Notes: generated by a model not told the origin, from the sequence alone. A stretch of 12,979 nt of DNA from Microbacteriaceae bacterium (GCA_017744755.1 JAGIAU010000040.1:1-12979), one strand, 5' to 3'; shown: positions 1-6,868, numbered from the stretch's first letter. A program made the numbers and translations.

Positions 1-74
1 GCCCGCAGCGCCCCCGCGGTGCCCCACGGCGCGCGCTCGGGATAGGCCGGCGAGAGGCCGCGGTCGGGGATCAT
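1..74 (-). CDS. N-terminus of probable DEAD/DEAH-box (SF2) helicase, partial
   Basis: The minus strand reads from ATG at 74 and stays open to the window edge, giving 24 complete codons plus a partial Ala codon. The peptide begins MIPDRGLSPAYPERAPWGTA and continues GALR(A). I recognise the Pro-Trp-Gly-Thr...Leu-Arg-Ala stretch as resembling the region that precedes the Q-motif/Walker A part of actinobacterial superfamily II DEAD/DEAH helicases, where 'LRAWQ' usually follows. That is memory of the family, not a domain hit, because no catalytic motif lies inside the window. A possible -10 box (TATCGT, minus strand, 84-89) lies 9 nt upstream of the ATG, which would give an almost leaderless mRNA; there is no clear Shine-Dalgarno. 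The gene follows glnE on the same strand but is separated from it by the 106-188 hairpin, so it is probably a separate transcription unit. It could instead be another protein with a similar N-terminus. Confidence 0.45.
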   Translation of the reverse strand, partial: MIPDRGLSPAYPERAPWGTAGALR

Positions 75-105
75 CGTCCAACGACGATACCCGCGACCCC
101 CGACG

Positions 106-188
106 CCGCGATCCGTTTTCAGGGACAGAAGGGGGTATGAACGCGTATTGCGCTCGAACCCCCTTCTGTCCCTGAAAACGGATCGCGG
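106..188. repeat. Perfect 30-bp inverted repeat (hairpin), terminator- or REP-like
   Basis: Arms 106-135 and 159-188 are exact reverse complements over 30 bp; base 136 pairs with 158 to make 31, leaving a 21-nt loop. Beyond a small internal loop, C97-101 can pair with G191-195, extending the stem almost to the glnE stop codon (197-199). Each arm contains the core TTTTCAGGGACAGAAGGGGG or its complement. No U-tract follows on either side, so it is not a textbook intrinsic terminator, though its place just after glnE and before the next minus-strand promoter suits a termination or mRNA-protecting role. The GGGACAGA-rich arm reminds me of REP palindromes mobilised by IS200-like REP transposases; this is inference from memory. 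Confidence 0.9.
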
Positions 189-196
189 ACGGGGGC

Positions 197-3139
197 TCAG
201 GGCTCGGTGTAGAAGAGGCGCTCGAAGACCTGGCGAGCGAGCCGGGTGACGCGCAGGTAGTCCTCCTCGAGCCGCGAGGCGGATCCGGGCGGGTACTCCA
301 TGAGCCGCGCGACGCCCTCGAGGTCCCGGCGGTCGACCGGGAGCAGATCGGTCGTGCGGTTGAGCCAGAGCGTCATGGCCGAACGCGCGCGCGAGGCGAG
401 CACCCACGCGTCGCGCAGACGCCCCGCGTCCGCCGCGTCGATGAGCCCCGCGGCCGCGGCAGCCCGCAGCGCCCCGAGGGTCGACGTCGTCTGCAGGCCG
501 GGCACGCGGGCCGCGTGGCGGAGCTGGATGAGCTGCACGAGCCACTCGACGTCGGAGATGGAGCCGCGGCCGAGCTTGAGGTGACGCCTCGGGTCGGCGC
601 CCTGCGGGAGGCGTTCCGCCTCGACGCGCGCCTTGATCCGGCGAATCTCGCGGATGTCGCCGTCGGCGGCCTCCGCGGGGTACCGCACGGAGGCGATGAG
701 CTCCTTGAACTCCGCGAGGACGCCGACGTCGCCGACGACGAGGCGCGCGCGGAGCAGCGCCTGCGCCTCCCACGAGACCGACCAGCGGGCGTAGTAGGCG
801 CGGTACGACTCGACGCTGCGGACGACGGCGCCGTTGCGCCCCTCCGGTCGCAGGTCGATGTCGAGGTCGAAGGGCAGGACGATGTCCTCCGTGAGGTGCT
901 TGATGTCGCGCACGATGCGCTCCGCCGTCGCCTGCGCGGCATCGCCGGCGCCGACGTCCCGGTATACGTACATGACGTCGGCGTCGGAGCCCATGCCGAG
1001 CTCCTGTCCGCCGTAGCGGCCCATCGCGACGATGCCGAACTCGATGCCGTCGCCGAAGCGATGCGTCTGCGCGAGCGCCCCGCTCAGCACCGTCGTCGTG
1101 ACGTCGGAGAGCGCCGGCCCGAGCTCGTCGACCGTGAGCAGGCCGAGGATCGCGGCGATCGCGGCACGGAGCATCTCGCGCCGCCGCAGGTGCATGATCG
1201 CGCGCATCGCGGACTCCTCGTCGTCGCGGTGGCGCGCGACGATCGCGTCCTTCTCCTCCAGGAGGGCGCCGAGGGTCCTCGGCCGCAGGTCCTCGTCGGA
1301 CTCCAGCCAGGCGGCGGCCTCGGGGATGCGCTCGAAGAGCGACTGCACGAACTTGGAGCCGCTCAGCACCTCGGTGAGCCGCTGCGCGCCGCTCGAGGAG
1401 TCGCGGAGCAGCCGCAGGTACCAGTGCGCCTCGCCGAGCTGCTCGGACACGCGGCGGAAGGCGAGCAGGCCGCCGTCCGGGTCGGCACCGTCGGCGAACC
1501 AGCGCAGCAGCACCGGGAGCAGGTTCCGCTGGATCTGGGCCCGTCGGCTCAGGCCGCCGGTGAGCGCCGCGATGTGCGCGAGCGCCCCCTTCGGGTCGCG
1601 GAAGCCGATCGCGGCGAGCCGCGCGCGCGCCTGATCGCTCGTGAGCACGAGATCGCCGTCCGGCAGCGAGGCGACGGCGGAGAGCAGCGGACGGTAGAAC
1701 AGGCGCTCGTGGAGCTCGCGGACGCGCGCCTTCACCCGCTGCCAGCGCTCGCGGAGCTCGTCGCCGTTGGCGGCGAGGCCCGACGCCCTCGCGAGGAAGC
1801 GCAGGCCGTCCTCGTCCGTCGGCATGAGGTGCGTGCGCCGCAGCTGCCGGAGCTGCAGGCGATGCTCCAGCAGCCGAAGGAAGCGGTACTGCTCCGCGAA
1901 CTCGGCCGCCTCGACGCGCCCGATGTAGCCCTGGTCGACGAGCCGGGTGAGCGCGGGGAGTGTTCCGCGGACCCGCACCTCCTCGTCCGTCTGGCCGTGC
2001 ACGAGCTGCAGGAGCTGCGCCGTGAACTCGATGTCGCGCAGGCCGCCCGGCCCGAGCTTGAGCTGGACGTCGACCTGCTCGGACGGGATGTGCTCCCGCA
2101 CGCGGCCGCGCATCCGCTGCACGGCCTCCACAAAGCCGGGTCGGGCGGCGGAGCGCCACACCATCGGAGCGATCGCGGCGACGTAGGCCTCCCCCAGCGC
2201 CATGTCGCCGGCGAACGCGCGCGCCTTCAGCAGCGCCTGGAACTCCCAGTCCTTCGCCCAGCGCTCGTAGTAGGCGACGTGCGACTCGAGCGTGCGCACG
2301 AGGGCGCCGTCCTTGCCCTCCGGGCGGAGGTTCGCATCGACCTCCCAGAGGCCCGGCTCGACGGCGAGCTCCGCGATGCCGCGCATGGTGAGCATCGCCA
2401 GCCGCGTCGCGATCTCGACGGCGCGCTGCTCGGCGAGGCCGCTCCCCTCCGCCGCGGCCGCGACGAAGATGACGTCGACGTCGCTCAGATAGTTGAGCTC
2501 GCGACCGCCCGACTTGCCCATCGCGATGATCGCGAGCCGCGTCGCCGCGACCTGCGTCGCCGGATACGGCGCGTCACGCCTGGCGATCGCGAGCGAGGCG
2601 TCGAGCGCCGCGCCCGCGAGGTCGGAGAGGGCCGCCGCGACGCGCTCCAGGGCATCCGCGCCGCTGGGCTGCGCGAGGTCCCACGCGGCGAGGCGCGCGA
2701 GCTCCCGGCGATAGGCGACCCGGAGCGCGACCCTGGCGCGTTCCCCCGCGAGCTCCTCGCCGTCCGCACGATCCGCGCCCGTCGCCGCCGCGAGCAGCAC
2801 GCCGTGGAGCCGCTCCGCCGTCAGCGGCTCCTCGATGGGGTCCAGCAGGCTCGCGAGCTCCTCCGGATGGCGATGGTAGAACGCGCCGATGCCCTCGGAG
2901 GCGCCGAGCAGCCGGATCAGGTGCGCGGCGGCGTCGGCCGAGGCGAGCACGGCGTCGACCGCGGCGGCGTCCCGCTCCAGGAGCCGCAGGAGGCGCTCCA
3001 GCGCCGCATCCGGATCGGCGGCGCCGGCGAACAGCGGGACGACGCGCGGTCGCGCCAGGCGGGCGATGCGGGCCGCGGCGCCGCCCAGGTCGGTGAACCC
3101 GAGGCGGGCGAGGTCGGTGAGGGACTGGGTGCGTGCCAT
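197..3139 (-). CDS. glnE: Bifunctional glutamine synthetase adenylyltransferase / adenylyl-removing enzyme
   Basis: GlnE adds AMP to, and removes it from, a conserved tyrosine of adenylylatable glutamine synthetase, turning the enzyme down when nitrogen is plentiful; it is cytoplasmic. The 980-aa product has the normal full length and both nucleotidyltransferase halves. The N-terminal (deadenylylating) half has GKSGGRELNYLSDVDVIF at 208-225, with metal-binding D220 and D222 and a third Asp at D268 (VDANLRPEG). The C-terminal (adenylylating) half has MGRYGGQELGMGSDADVMYVY-type sequence at 706-726, with D719 and D721 and Asp 760/762 (DIDLRPEG). The KLGPGGLRDIEF (361-372) and KLGRGSISDVEW (855-866) motifs follow each half. 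The ATG at 3139 is supported by GGAGGG about 7 nt upstream. It lies 42 bp after glnA on the same strand, so the two are probably cotranscribed. Catalytic residues look intact. Confidence 0.97.
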   Translation of the reverse strand: MARTQSLTDLARLGFTDLGGAAARIARLARPRVVPLFAGAADPDAALERLLRLLERDAAAVDAVLASADAAAHLIRLLGASEGIGAFYHRHPEELASLLDPIEEPLTAERLHGVLLAAATGADRADGEELAGERARVALRVAYRRELARLAAWDLAQPSGADALERVAAALSDLAGAALDASLAIARRDAPYPATQVAATRLAIIAMGKSGGRELNYLSDVDVIFVAAAAEGSGLAEQRAVEIATRLAMLTMRGIAELAVEPGLWEVDANLRPEGKDGALVRTLESHVAYYERWAKDWEFQALLKARAFAGDMALGEAYVAAIAPMVWRSAARPGFVEAVQRMRGRVREHIPSEQVDVQLKLGPGGLRDIEFTAQLLQLVHGQTDEEVRVRGTLPALTRLVDQGYIGRVEAAEFAEQYRFLRLLEHRLQLRQLRRTHLMPTDEDGLRFLARASGLAANGDELRERWQRVKARVRELHERLFYRPLLSAVASLPDGDLVLTSDQARARLAAIGFRDPKGALAHIAALTGGLSRRAQIQRNLLPVLLRWFADGADPDGGLLAFRRVSEQLGEAHWYLRLLRDSSSGAQRLTEVLSGSKFVQSLFERIPEAAAWLESDEDLRPRTLGALLEEKDAIVARHRDDEESAMRAIMHLRRREMLRAAIAAILGLLTVDELGPALSDVTTTVLSGALAQTHRFGDGIEFGIVAMGRYGGQELGMGSDADVMYVYRDVGAGDAAQATAERIVRDIKHLTEDIVLPFDLDIDLRPEGRNGAVVRSVESYRAYYARWSVSWEAQALLRARLVVGDVGVLAEFKELIASVRYPAEAADGDIREIRRIKARVEAERLPQGADPRRHLKLGRGSISDVEWLVQLIQLRHAARVPGLQTTSTLGALRAAAAAGLIDAADAGRLRDAWVLASRARSAMTLWLNRTTDLLPVDRRDLEGVARLMEYPPGSASRLEEDYLRVTRLARQVFERLFYTEP

Positions 3140-3153
3140 CGTCCGCCCTCCGA

Positions 3154-3175
3154 CTCCCTTCGGTCGCTCAGGGAG
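3154..3175. repeat. Short palindrome between glnA and glnE
   Basis: Arms CTCCCT (3154-3159) and AGGGAG (3170-3175) flank a 10-nt loop TCGGTCGCTC. The element fills most of the 42-bp glnA-glnE spacer and ends just upstream of the glnE ribosome-binding site (GGAGGG around 3146-3151). Similar CCTTCG...CTCAGG palindromes are, as far as I recall, dispersed through many actinobacterial and alphaproteobacterial genomes, so it may be one copy of a genomic repeat. In the transcript it could attenuate or stabilise mRNA between the two genes. Confidence 0.6.
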
Positions 3176-3181
3176 CCAGGC

Positions 3182-4531
3182 TCACAGCGTCGAGAGGTTC
3201 CGCTCGAGCTCGAAGCGCGTCACGTGCGAGCGGTACGCCGCCCACTCCTCGCGCTTGTTCAGCAGCACGTAGTTGTAGACCTGCTCGCCGAGCGCCTCGG
3301 CGACGAGCTCCGACTCCTCCATGATGTCGAGCGCGGAGTCGAGGCTCGACGGCAGCTGCGCGTAGCCGAGCGCGCGGCGCTCGCCCGGCGAGAGCTCCCA
3401 CGGGTTCGACTCGGCCTCCGCCGGCAGCTCGTAGCCCTCCTCGATGCCCTTGAGACCCGCCGCGAGCAGCAGGGAGTAGGCGAGGTAGGGGTTCGCGGCG
3501 GAGTCGATCGCGCGGTACTCGACGCGCGCCGCCTGGCCCTTGCCCGGCTTGTACAGCGGGACGCGGACGAGCGCGGCGCGGTTGTTGTGGCCCCATGTCA
3601 CGTAGCCGGGCGCCTCGTCGCCGCCCCACAGGCGCTTGTACGAGTTGACGAACTGGTTCGTCACGGCCGTGATCTCGGGCGCGTGGCGCAGCAGTCCGGC
3701 GATGAACTGCTTGCCGACCGTCGAGAGCTGGTAGTGGCCCGAGGGGTCGTAGAACGCGTTCGCGTCGCCCTCGAAGAGCGACATGTGCGTGTGCATGCCG
3801 CTGCCCGGCTGGTCGGTGAACGGCTTCGGCATGAACGTCGCGTAGACGCCCTGCTCGATCGCCACCTCCTTGATGACGGTGCGGAAGGTCATGATGTTGT
3901 CCGCCGTCGTGAGCGCGTCCGCGTAGCGCAGGTCGATCTCGTTCTGGCCGGGACCGGCCTCGTGGTGGCTGAACTCGACCGAGATGCCGATGTCCTCGAG
4001 CATGCGCACGGAGCGGCGGCGGAAGTCGTGCGCCGTGCCGCCGGGCACGTTGTCGAAGAAGCCGGCGGTGTCGACCGGGACGGGGATGCCGTCCGGGTCG
4101 AGCGCCGGGGACTTGAGCAGGTAGAACTCGACCTCGGGGTGCGTGTAGAAGGAGAACCCGCGATCCGCCGCCTTCGCGAGCGCCCGCTTCAGCACATGGC
4201 GCGGGTCGGAGGCGGCGGGCTGTCCGTCCGGCGTCATGATGTCGCAGAACATGCGGGCGGTGGGGTCCACCTCCCCGCGCCACGGCAGGATCTGGAACGT
4301 CGTCGGGTCCGGGAAGGCGAGCATGTCCGCCTCGTACGCCCGCGTGAAGCCCTCGATCGCGGAGCCGTCGAAGCCGAGGCCCTCGGCGAACGCGCCCTCG
4401 ATCTCCGCCGGTGCGACGGCGACCGATTTGAGGGTGCCCACCACGTCCGTGAACCACAGGCGGATGAACTTGACGCCACGCTCCTCGATCGTGCGGAGGA
4501 CGAAGTCGCGCTGCTTATCCATCGAGCTCAC
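3182..4531 (-). CDS. glnA2: Glutamine synthetase, GlnA2-type (class I, no adenylylation tyrosine)
   Basis: Glutamine synthetase family ATP-dependent ligase that joins ammonia (or, in some GlnA2 relatives, a polyamine) to glutamate. The 449-aa product matches the short GlnA2 form found beside glnE in Mycobacterium and Streptomyces. Visible motifs: FDGSAIEGF (54-62), EVEFYLL with metal/ATP-site Glu (133-139), HHEAGPGQNEID (189-200), KPFTDQPGSGMHTHMSL (236-252), NNRAALVRVP (316-325) and VEYRAIDSAANPYLA (337-351). R64 lies where Bacillus-type enzymes carry the glutamine-feedback Arg. At the adenylylation loop the sequence is NPWELSPGE (376-384), so W378 replaces the usual Tyr. The GTG at 4531 is 6 nt behind a TAGCCT -10 box, fitting a leaderless start; ATG at 4522 (MDKQRDF) is a credible alternative that I recall as the usual annotated start. 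The symbol glnA2 rests on synteny and length. A gamma-glutamylpolyamine synthetase role, reported for Streptomyces GlnA2, cannot be excluded. Confidence 0.93.
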   Translation of the reverse strand: MSSMDKQRDFVLRTIEERGVKFIRLWFTDVVGTLKSVAVAPAEIEGAFAEGLGFDGSAIEGFTRAYEADMLAFPDPTTFQILPWRGEVDPTARMFCDIMTPDGQPAASDPRHVLKRALAKAADRGFSFYTHPEVEFYLLKSPALDPDGIPVPVDTAGFFDNVPGGTAHDFRRRSVRMLEDIGISVEFSHHEAGPGQNEIDLRYADALTTADNIMTFRTVIKEVAIEQGVYATFMPKPFTDQPGSGMHTHMSLFEGDANAFYDPSGHYQLSTVGKQFIAGLLRHAPEITAVTNQFVNSYKRLWGGDEAPGYVTWGHNNRAALVRVPLYKPGKGQAARVEYRAIDSAANPYLAYSLLLAAGLKGIEEGYELPAEAESNPWELSPGERRALGYAQLPSSLDSALDIMEESELVAEALGEQVYNYVLLNKREEWAAYRSHVTRFELERNLSTL

Positions 4532-4537
4532 GCTCTA

Positions 4538-4543
4538 AGGCTA
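4538..4543 (-). promoter_or_regulatory. -10 box of glnA (leaderless)
   Basis: TAGCCT on the minus strand ends 6 nt before the GTG at 4531, so transcription should begin at or next to the start codon. At a 17-bp spacing the -35 position (4561-4566) reads TTAGCG, a weak TTGACA match, and lies in the right arm of the 4552-4569 palindrome. Confidence 0.55.
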
Positions 4544-4551
4544 GTGCCCGG

Positions 4552-4569
4552 TGTTTAGTCCGCTAAACA
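4552..4569. promoter_or_regulatory. Operator-like palindrome in the glnA/nadE divergent promoter region
   Basis: The sequence TGTTTAGTCCGCTAAACA has perfect 7-bp arms (4552-4558 and 4563-4569) around TCCG. It is AT-rich against a background of about 70% GC. Its right arm covers the predicted -35 positions of both divergent genes, so one bound dimeric regulator could control glnA and nadE together. The regulator is not identifiable from sequence. It does not look like a GlnR box. An NAD-responsive regulator such as NrtR is conceivable because of nadE, but I cannot confirm the motif. Confidence 0.6.
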
Positions 4570-4584
4570 TCGGAATTCGCCAAC

Positions 4585-4590
4585 TAATCT
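4585..4590 (+). promoter_or_regulatory. -10 box of nadE (leaderless)
   Basis: TAATCT is followed by exactly 6 nt (CGGAGC) and then the GTG start of nadE at 4597. The -35 position at 17-bp spacing (4562-4567, GCTAAA) is poor and overlaps the palindrome's right arm, as would be expected for a regulated promoter. Confidence 0.6.
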
Positions 4591-4596
4591 CGGAGC

Positions 4597-6315
4597 GTGA
4601 CCGGTCTCCGCCTCGCCCTCGCCCAGACCAATCCGACGGTCGGCGACATCGCCGGGAACGCCGAGCAGATCGTTCACGCCGCCCGCCTGGCGCAGGAGGC
4701 GGGCGCCGACCTGCTCGCCACCGGGGAGATGGCGCTGACCGGCTATCCGATCGAGGACCTCGCCGCCCAGCCGTCGTTCCTCCGGGCCGCGACCGGCGGG
4801 GTGCACGCGCTCGCCGCGCGGCTCGCGGACGAGGGGCTCGGCGAGCTGCCGGTCGTCATCGGGCATCCGGACGGGCCGCACGCGCCGCGCGTCCTGGGGG
4901 CGACGAACGCGCCGACGGCGATCGCGCAGAACTGCGCATCGGTGCTCTGGCGCGGCGAGGTGCGGCACCGCTACGTCAAGCACCACCTGCCGAACTACGG
5001 CGTCTTCGACGAGTACCGGACGTTCATCCCGGAGGACGACTCGCTCGTCTTCGAGGCCGGCGGCGCGCGCGTGGCCCTGATCATCTGCGAGGACCTCTGG
5101 CTCGAAGACGGCCCGGTCGCGCGGGTCCGCGCCGCCGCCGCCGACCTGCTCCTCGTGATCAACGCCTCCCCCTTCGAGCGGGACAAGGACGAGGTGCGCC
5201 TGCCGCTCGCGACGCGACGCGCCGCCGATGCCGGGGTGCCGGTCGCGTACGTCAACCTCGTCGGCGGCCAGGACGATCTCGTCTTCGACGGCGACTCCTT
5301 CGTCGTCGCACCCGACGGCTCGCTCCTCGCCCGCGCCCCGCAGTTCGTCGAGCACCTCCTCGTCGTCGAGCTGCCAGGTCCCGGCGGCGCTGCCCCGTGG
5401 GCGCAAACGGTTGCCTCGACGCCCGCAGAGCAGCCGTTTGCGTCCATGACGGATGGGATCAGCCCCCTCCCCGACGACCGCGAGCAGCTCTGGAACGCCC
5501 TCGTCCTCGGCCTCCGCGACTACGTCGAGAAGAACCGCTTCCGCTCCGTCGTCCTCGGGCTGTCCGGCGGCATCGACAGCGCCGTCTGCGCGGCCATCGC
5601 CGCCGACGCCATCGGCGCCGACCGCGTGCACGGCGTCAGCATGCCGTCCCGCTACTCCTCCGACGGCTCCCGCAGTGATGCCGACGATCTCGCCGAGCGG
5701 ATCGGCCTGCACTTCACGACGGAGCCGATCGCCGACCTCGTCGCGCCCTTCGAGGCGCAGCTGCACCTCGGCGGCCTCGCCGCGGAGAACATCCAGGCCC
5801 GCGCCCGGATGATGATCCTCTACGCGAAGTCGAACGCGGACGGCCACCTCGTCCTCACCACCGGCAACAAGACGGAGCTCGCCGTCGGCTACTCGACGAT
5901 CTACGGCGACTCCGCCGGCGGCTTCGCCCCGATCAAGGACGTGCCGAAGACGCTCGTCTGGGAGCTCGCCCGGTGGCGGAACGCGCACGCCGCGGCACGC
6001 GGCGAGACCCCGCCGATCCCGGAGAACTCGATCACGAAGCCGCCGTCCGCGGAGCTGCGTCCCGACCAGACCGACCAGGACACGCTGCCGCCGTACGAGA
6101 TCCTCGACGCGATCCTCGACGGCTACGTCGGCAGGCGGCTCGGCCGCGAGGACGTCATCGCGGAGGGCTTCGACGCCGCGACGGTCGACTTCGTCGCGGG
6201 CCTCGTCGACCGCTCCGAGTGGAAGCGCCGTCAGGGCGCGATCGGCCCGAAGATCAGCGGCATGTCCTTCGGCCGCGACCGCCGCCTCCCGATCACGGTC
6301 CGCCGCACGAACTGA
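4597..6315 (+). CDS. nadE: Glutamine-dependent NAD+ synthetase
   Basis: Catalyses the last step of NAD synthesis: nicotinate adenine dinucleotide + ATP + glutamine gives NAD+, with ammonia passed from a glutaminase domain to the synthetase domain. The 572-aa product has the two-domain short bacterial form. The N-terminal nitrilase-fold glutaminase (about 1-260) shows the Glu-Lys-Cys triad: E44 in GEMALTGYP, K128 in YVKHHLPNYGVFDEYR, C164 in LIICEDLW. The C-terminal synthetase (about 293-572) has the PP-loop SGGIDSA (323-329), SMPSRYSS (348-355), the TTGNKTELAVGY motif (421-432) and the conserved end around GPKISGMSFGRDRR. The domains are joined by an unusual linker (about 261-292) whose DNA holds a palindrome. 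The start is GTG at 4597, 6 nt behind TAATCT, with no Shine-Dalgarno, so it is probably leaderless. It is divergent from glnA, fitting shared glutamine metabolism. Confidence 0.97.
   Translation: MTGLRLALAQTNPTVGDIAGNAEQIVHAARLAQEAGADLLATGEMALTGYPIEDLAAQPSFLRAATGGVHALAARLADEGLGELPVVIGHPDGPHAPRVLGATNAPTAIAQNCASVLWRGEVRHRYVKHHLPNYGVFDEYRTFIPEDDSLVFEAGGARVALIICEDLWLEDGPVARVRAAAADLLLVINASPFERDKDEVRLPLATRRAADAGVPVAYVNLVGGQDDLVFDGDSFVVAPDGSLLARAPQFVEHLLVVELPGPGGAAPWAQTVASTPAEQPFASMTDGISPLPDDREQLWNALVLGLRDYVEKNRFRSVVLGLSGGIDSAVCAAIAADAIGADRVHGVSMPSRYSSDGSRSDADDLAERIGLHFTTEPIADLVAPFEAQLHLGGLAAENIQARARMMILYAKSNADGHLVLTTGNKTELAVGYSTIYGDSAGGFAPIKDVPKTLVWELARWRNAHAAARGETPPIPENSITKPPSAELRPDQTDQDTLPPYEILDAILDGYVGRRLGREDVIAEGFDAATVDFVAGLVDRSEWKRRQGAIGPKISGMSFGRDRRLPITVRRTN
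5402..5442. repeat. Palindrome inside nadE, at the interdomain linker
   Basis: CGCAAACGG (5402-5410) and CCGTTTGCG (5434-5442) are perfect 9-bp inverted arms; allowing one mismatch they extend to 13 bp (5402-5414 and 5430-5442) around a 15-nt loop. The element encodes about residues 269-282 (AQTVASTPAEQPFA), the variable linker between the glutaminase and synthetase domains, where an in-frame insert would be tolerated. Each arm also loosely resembles a LacI-family half-operator (GCAAACGGTTGC), so a regulatory reading is possible. Confidence 0.7.
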
Positions 6316-6332
6316 CCCGGGGTCCCGCCCGC

Positions 6333-6419
6333 CGAGCGTGCATCCTCTCGGCGAACGTGCGCCCGATCCGATGCACGCTCGCCGCGAGCGCACACGCTCG
6401 ACGGCATCGCACGGTGCCG
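6333..6419. repeat. Cluster of inverted repeats after nadE, terminator-like
   Basis: This intergenic stretch holds three stems. The first is a perfect 12-bp pair, CGAGCGTGCATC (6333-6344) with GATGCACGCTCG (6370-6381). Its 25-nt loop contains a further 4-bp pair (TCGG/CCGA). The second is CGAGCG (6385-6390) with CGCTCG (6395-6400) around CACA. The third is CGGCA (6402-6406) with TGCCG (6415-6419). The stems begin 17 bp after the nadE stop and end just before the -10 box of the next gene. No U-tract follows. A composite GC-rich terminator for nadE is the simplest reading. Confidence 0.6.
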
Positions 6420-6424
6420 CCGCG

Positions 6425-6430
6425 TAAGGT
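6425..6430 (+). promoter_or_regulatory. -10 box of the 6437 gene (leaderless)
   Basis: TAAGGT is followed by 6 nt (GGGGCC) and ATG at 6437, the same spacing as at nadE and panB. The same bases (AAGGTGGGG) could instead act as a Shine-Dalgarno if transcription starts further upstream; the spacing favours a -10 box. Confidence 0.45.
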
Positions 6431-6436
6431 GGGGCC

Positions 6437-6760
6437 ATGTCGCGGCTCGAGTGGACGCTGTGGGAGCACGTCGCCCCGCTCGCCGCCTGGCTCCATGACG
6501 GCGCGCTGACGCTCGCGCAACCGCTCGTGGTGCTCCTCCTGCTGGCGGCCTCTGTCGCCCTGCTCGGCGCGCTCGTCGGGCTGGTCCGCCGCGGCGCCTC
6601 ACCGCGCGCGATCGCGGACCTCGCGCCTGGGCGGAACGTCCTGCCCGGCGACCCGGCTCCGCCTCCCGCACGGCGCCCCGGGATCGCGCGAGGCGGACGG
6701 GGTGCGCGGGCGCCGAGCCGGCCGGATCGCCGACCACTGGGCATCCTGCTCGCGCACTGA
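6437..6760 (+). CDS. Small single-pass membrane protein, unrecognised
   Basis: I do not recognise this 107-aa product. Residues 1-20 are mildly amphipathic with three Trp. Residues 28-50 (QPLVVLLLLAASVALLGALVGLV, read as a block) form one clear transmembrane helix, followed by Arg-Arg and then a Pro/Arg/Gly-rich tail (about 65-107) that has no fold I can name. Hydrophobic helix plus basic residues suggests the N-terminus outside and the tail in the cytoplasm. The start is supported by the TAAGGT-N6-ATG arrangement. The tail's composition resembles non-coding high-GC sequence, so the true reading frame could be disturbed after about residue 65, or the gene could be degenerate. It is followed by another small membrane-protein gene on the same strand. 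Confidence 0.5.
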   Translation: MSRLEWTLWEHVAPLAAWLHDGALTLAQPLVVLLLLAASVALLGALVGLVRRGASPRAIADLAPGRNVLPGDPAPPPARRPGIARGGRGARAPSRPDRRPLGILLAH

Positions 6761-6868
6761 CCGTTCGCAGTCGGACGACGATCCGCCTCCCGCGGACCAC
6801 GGCGCGCGTTCGCCATGCCCCTGCTCGGCCGGCAGACGAGTCCCGTCCGCCCGCACCAGGAGACCCGC

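Noticed and set aside
73..88. Small inverted repeat ATCGTC-CAAC-GACGAT at the start of the partial helicase-like gene
   Set aside because: Six-bp arms in GC-rich coding/leader sequence are common by chance, and it overlaps the start codon without other support for an operator.
515..4558. A 1347-codon open frame on the plus strand across glnE and glnA
   Set aside because: It is antisense to two well-supported enzymes, its translation is Arg/Glu/Val/Leu low-complexity typical of the mirror frame of GC-rich genes, and it matches no family I know.
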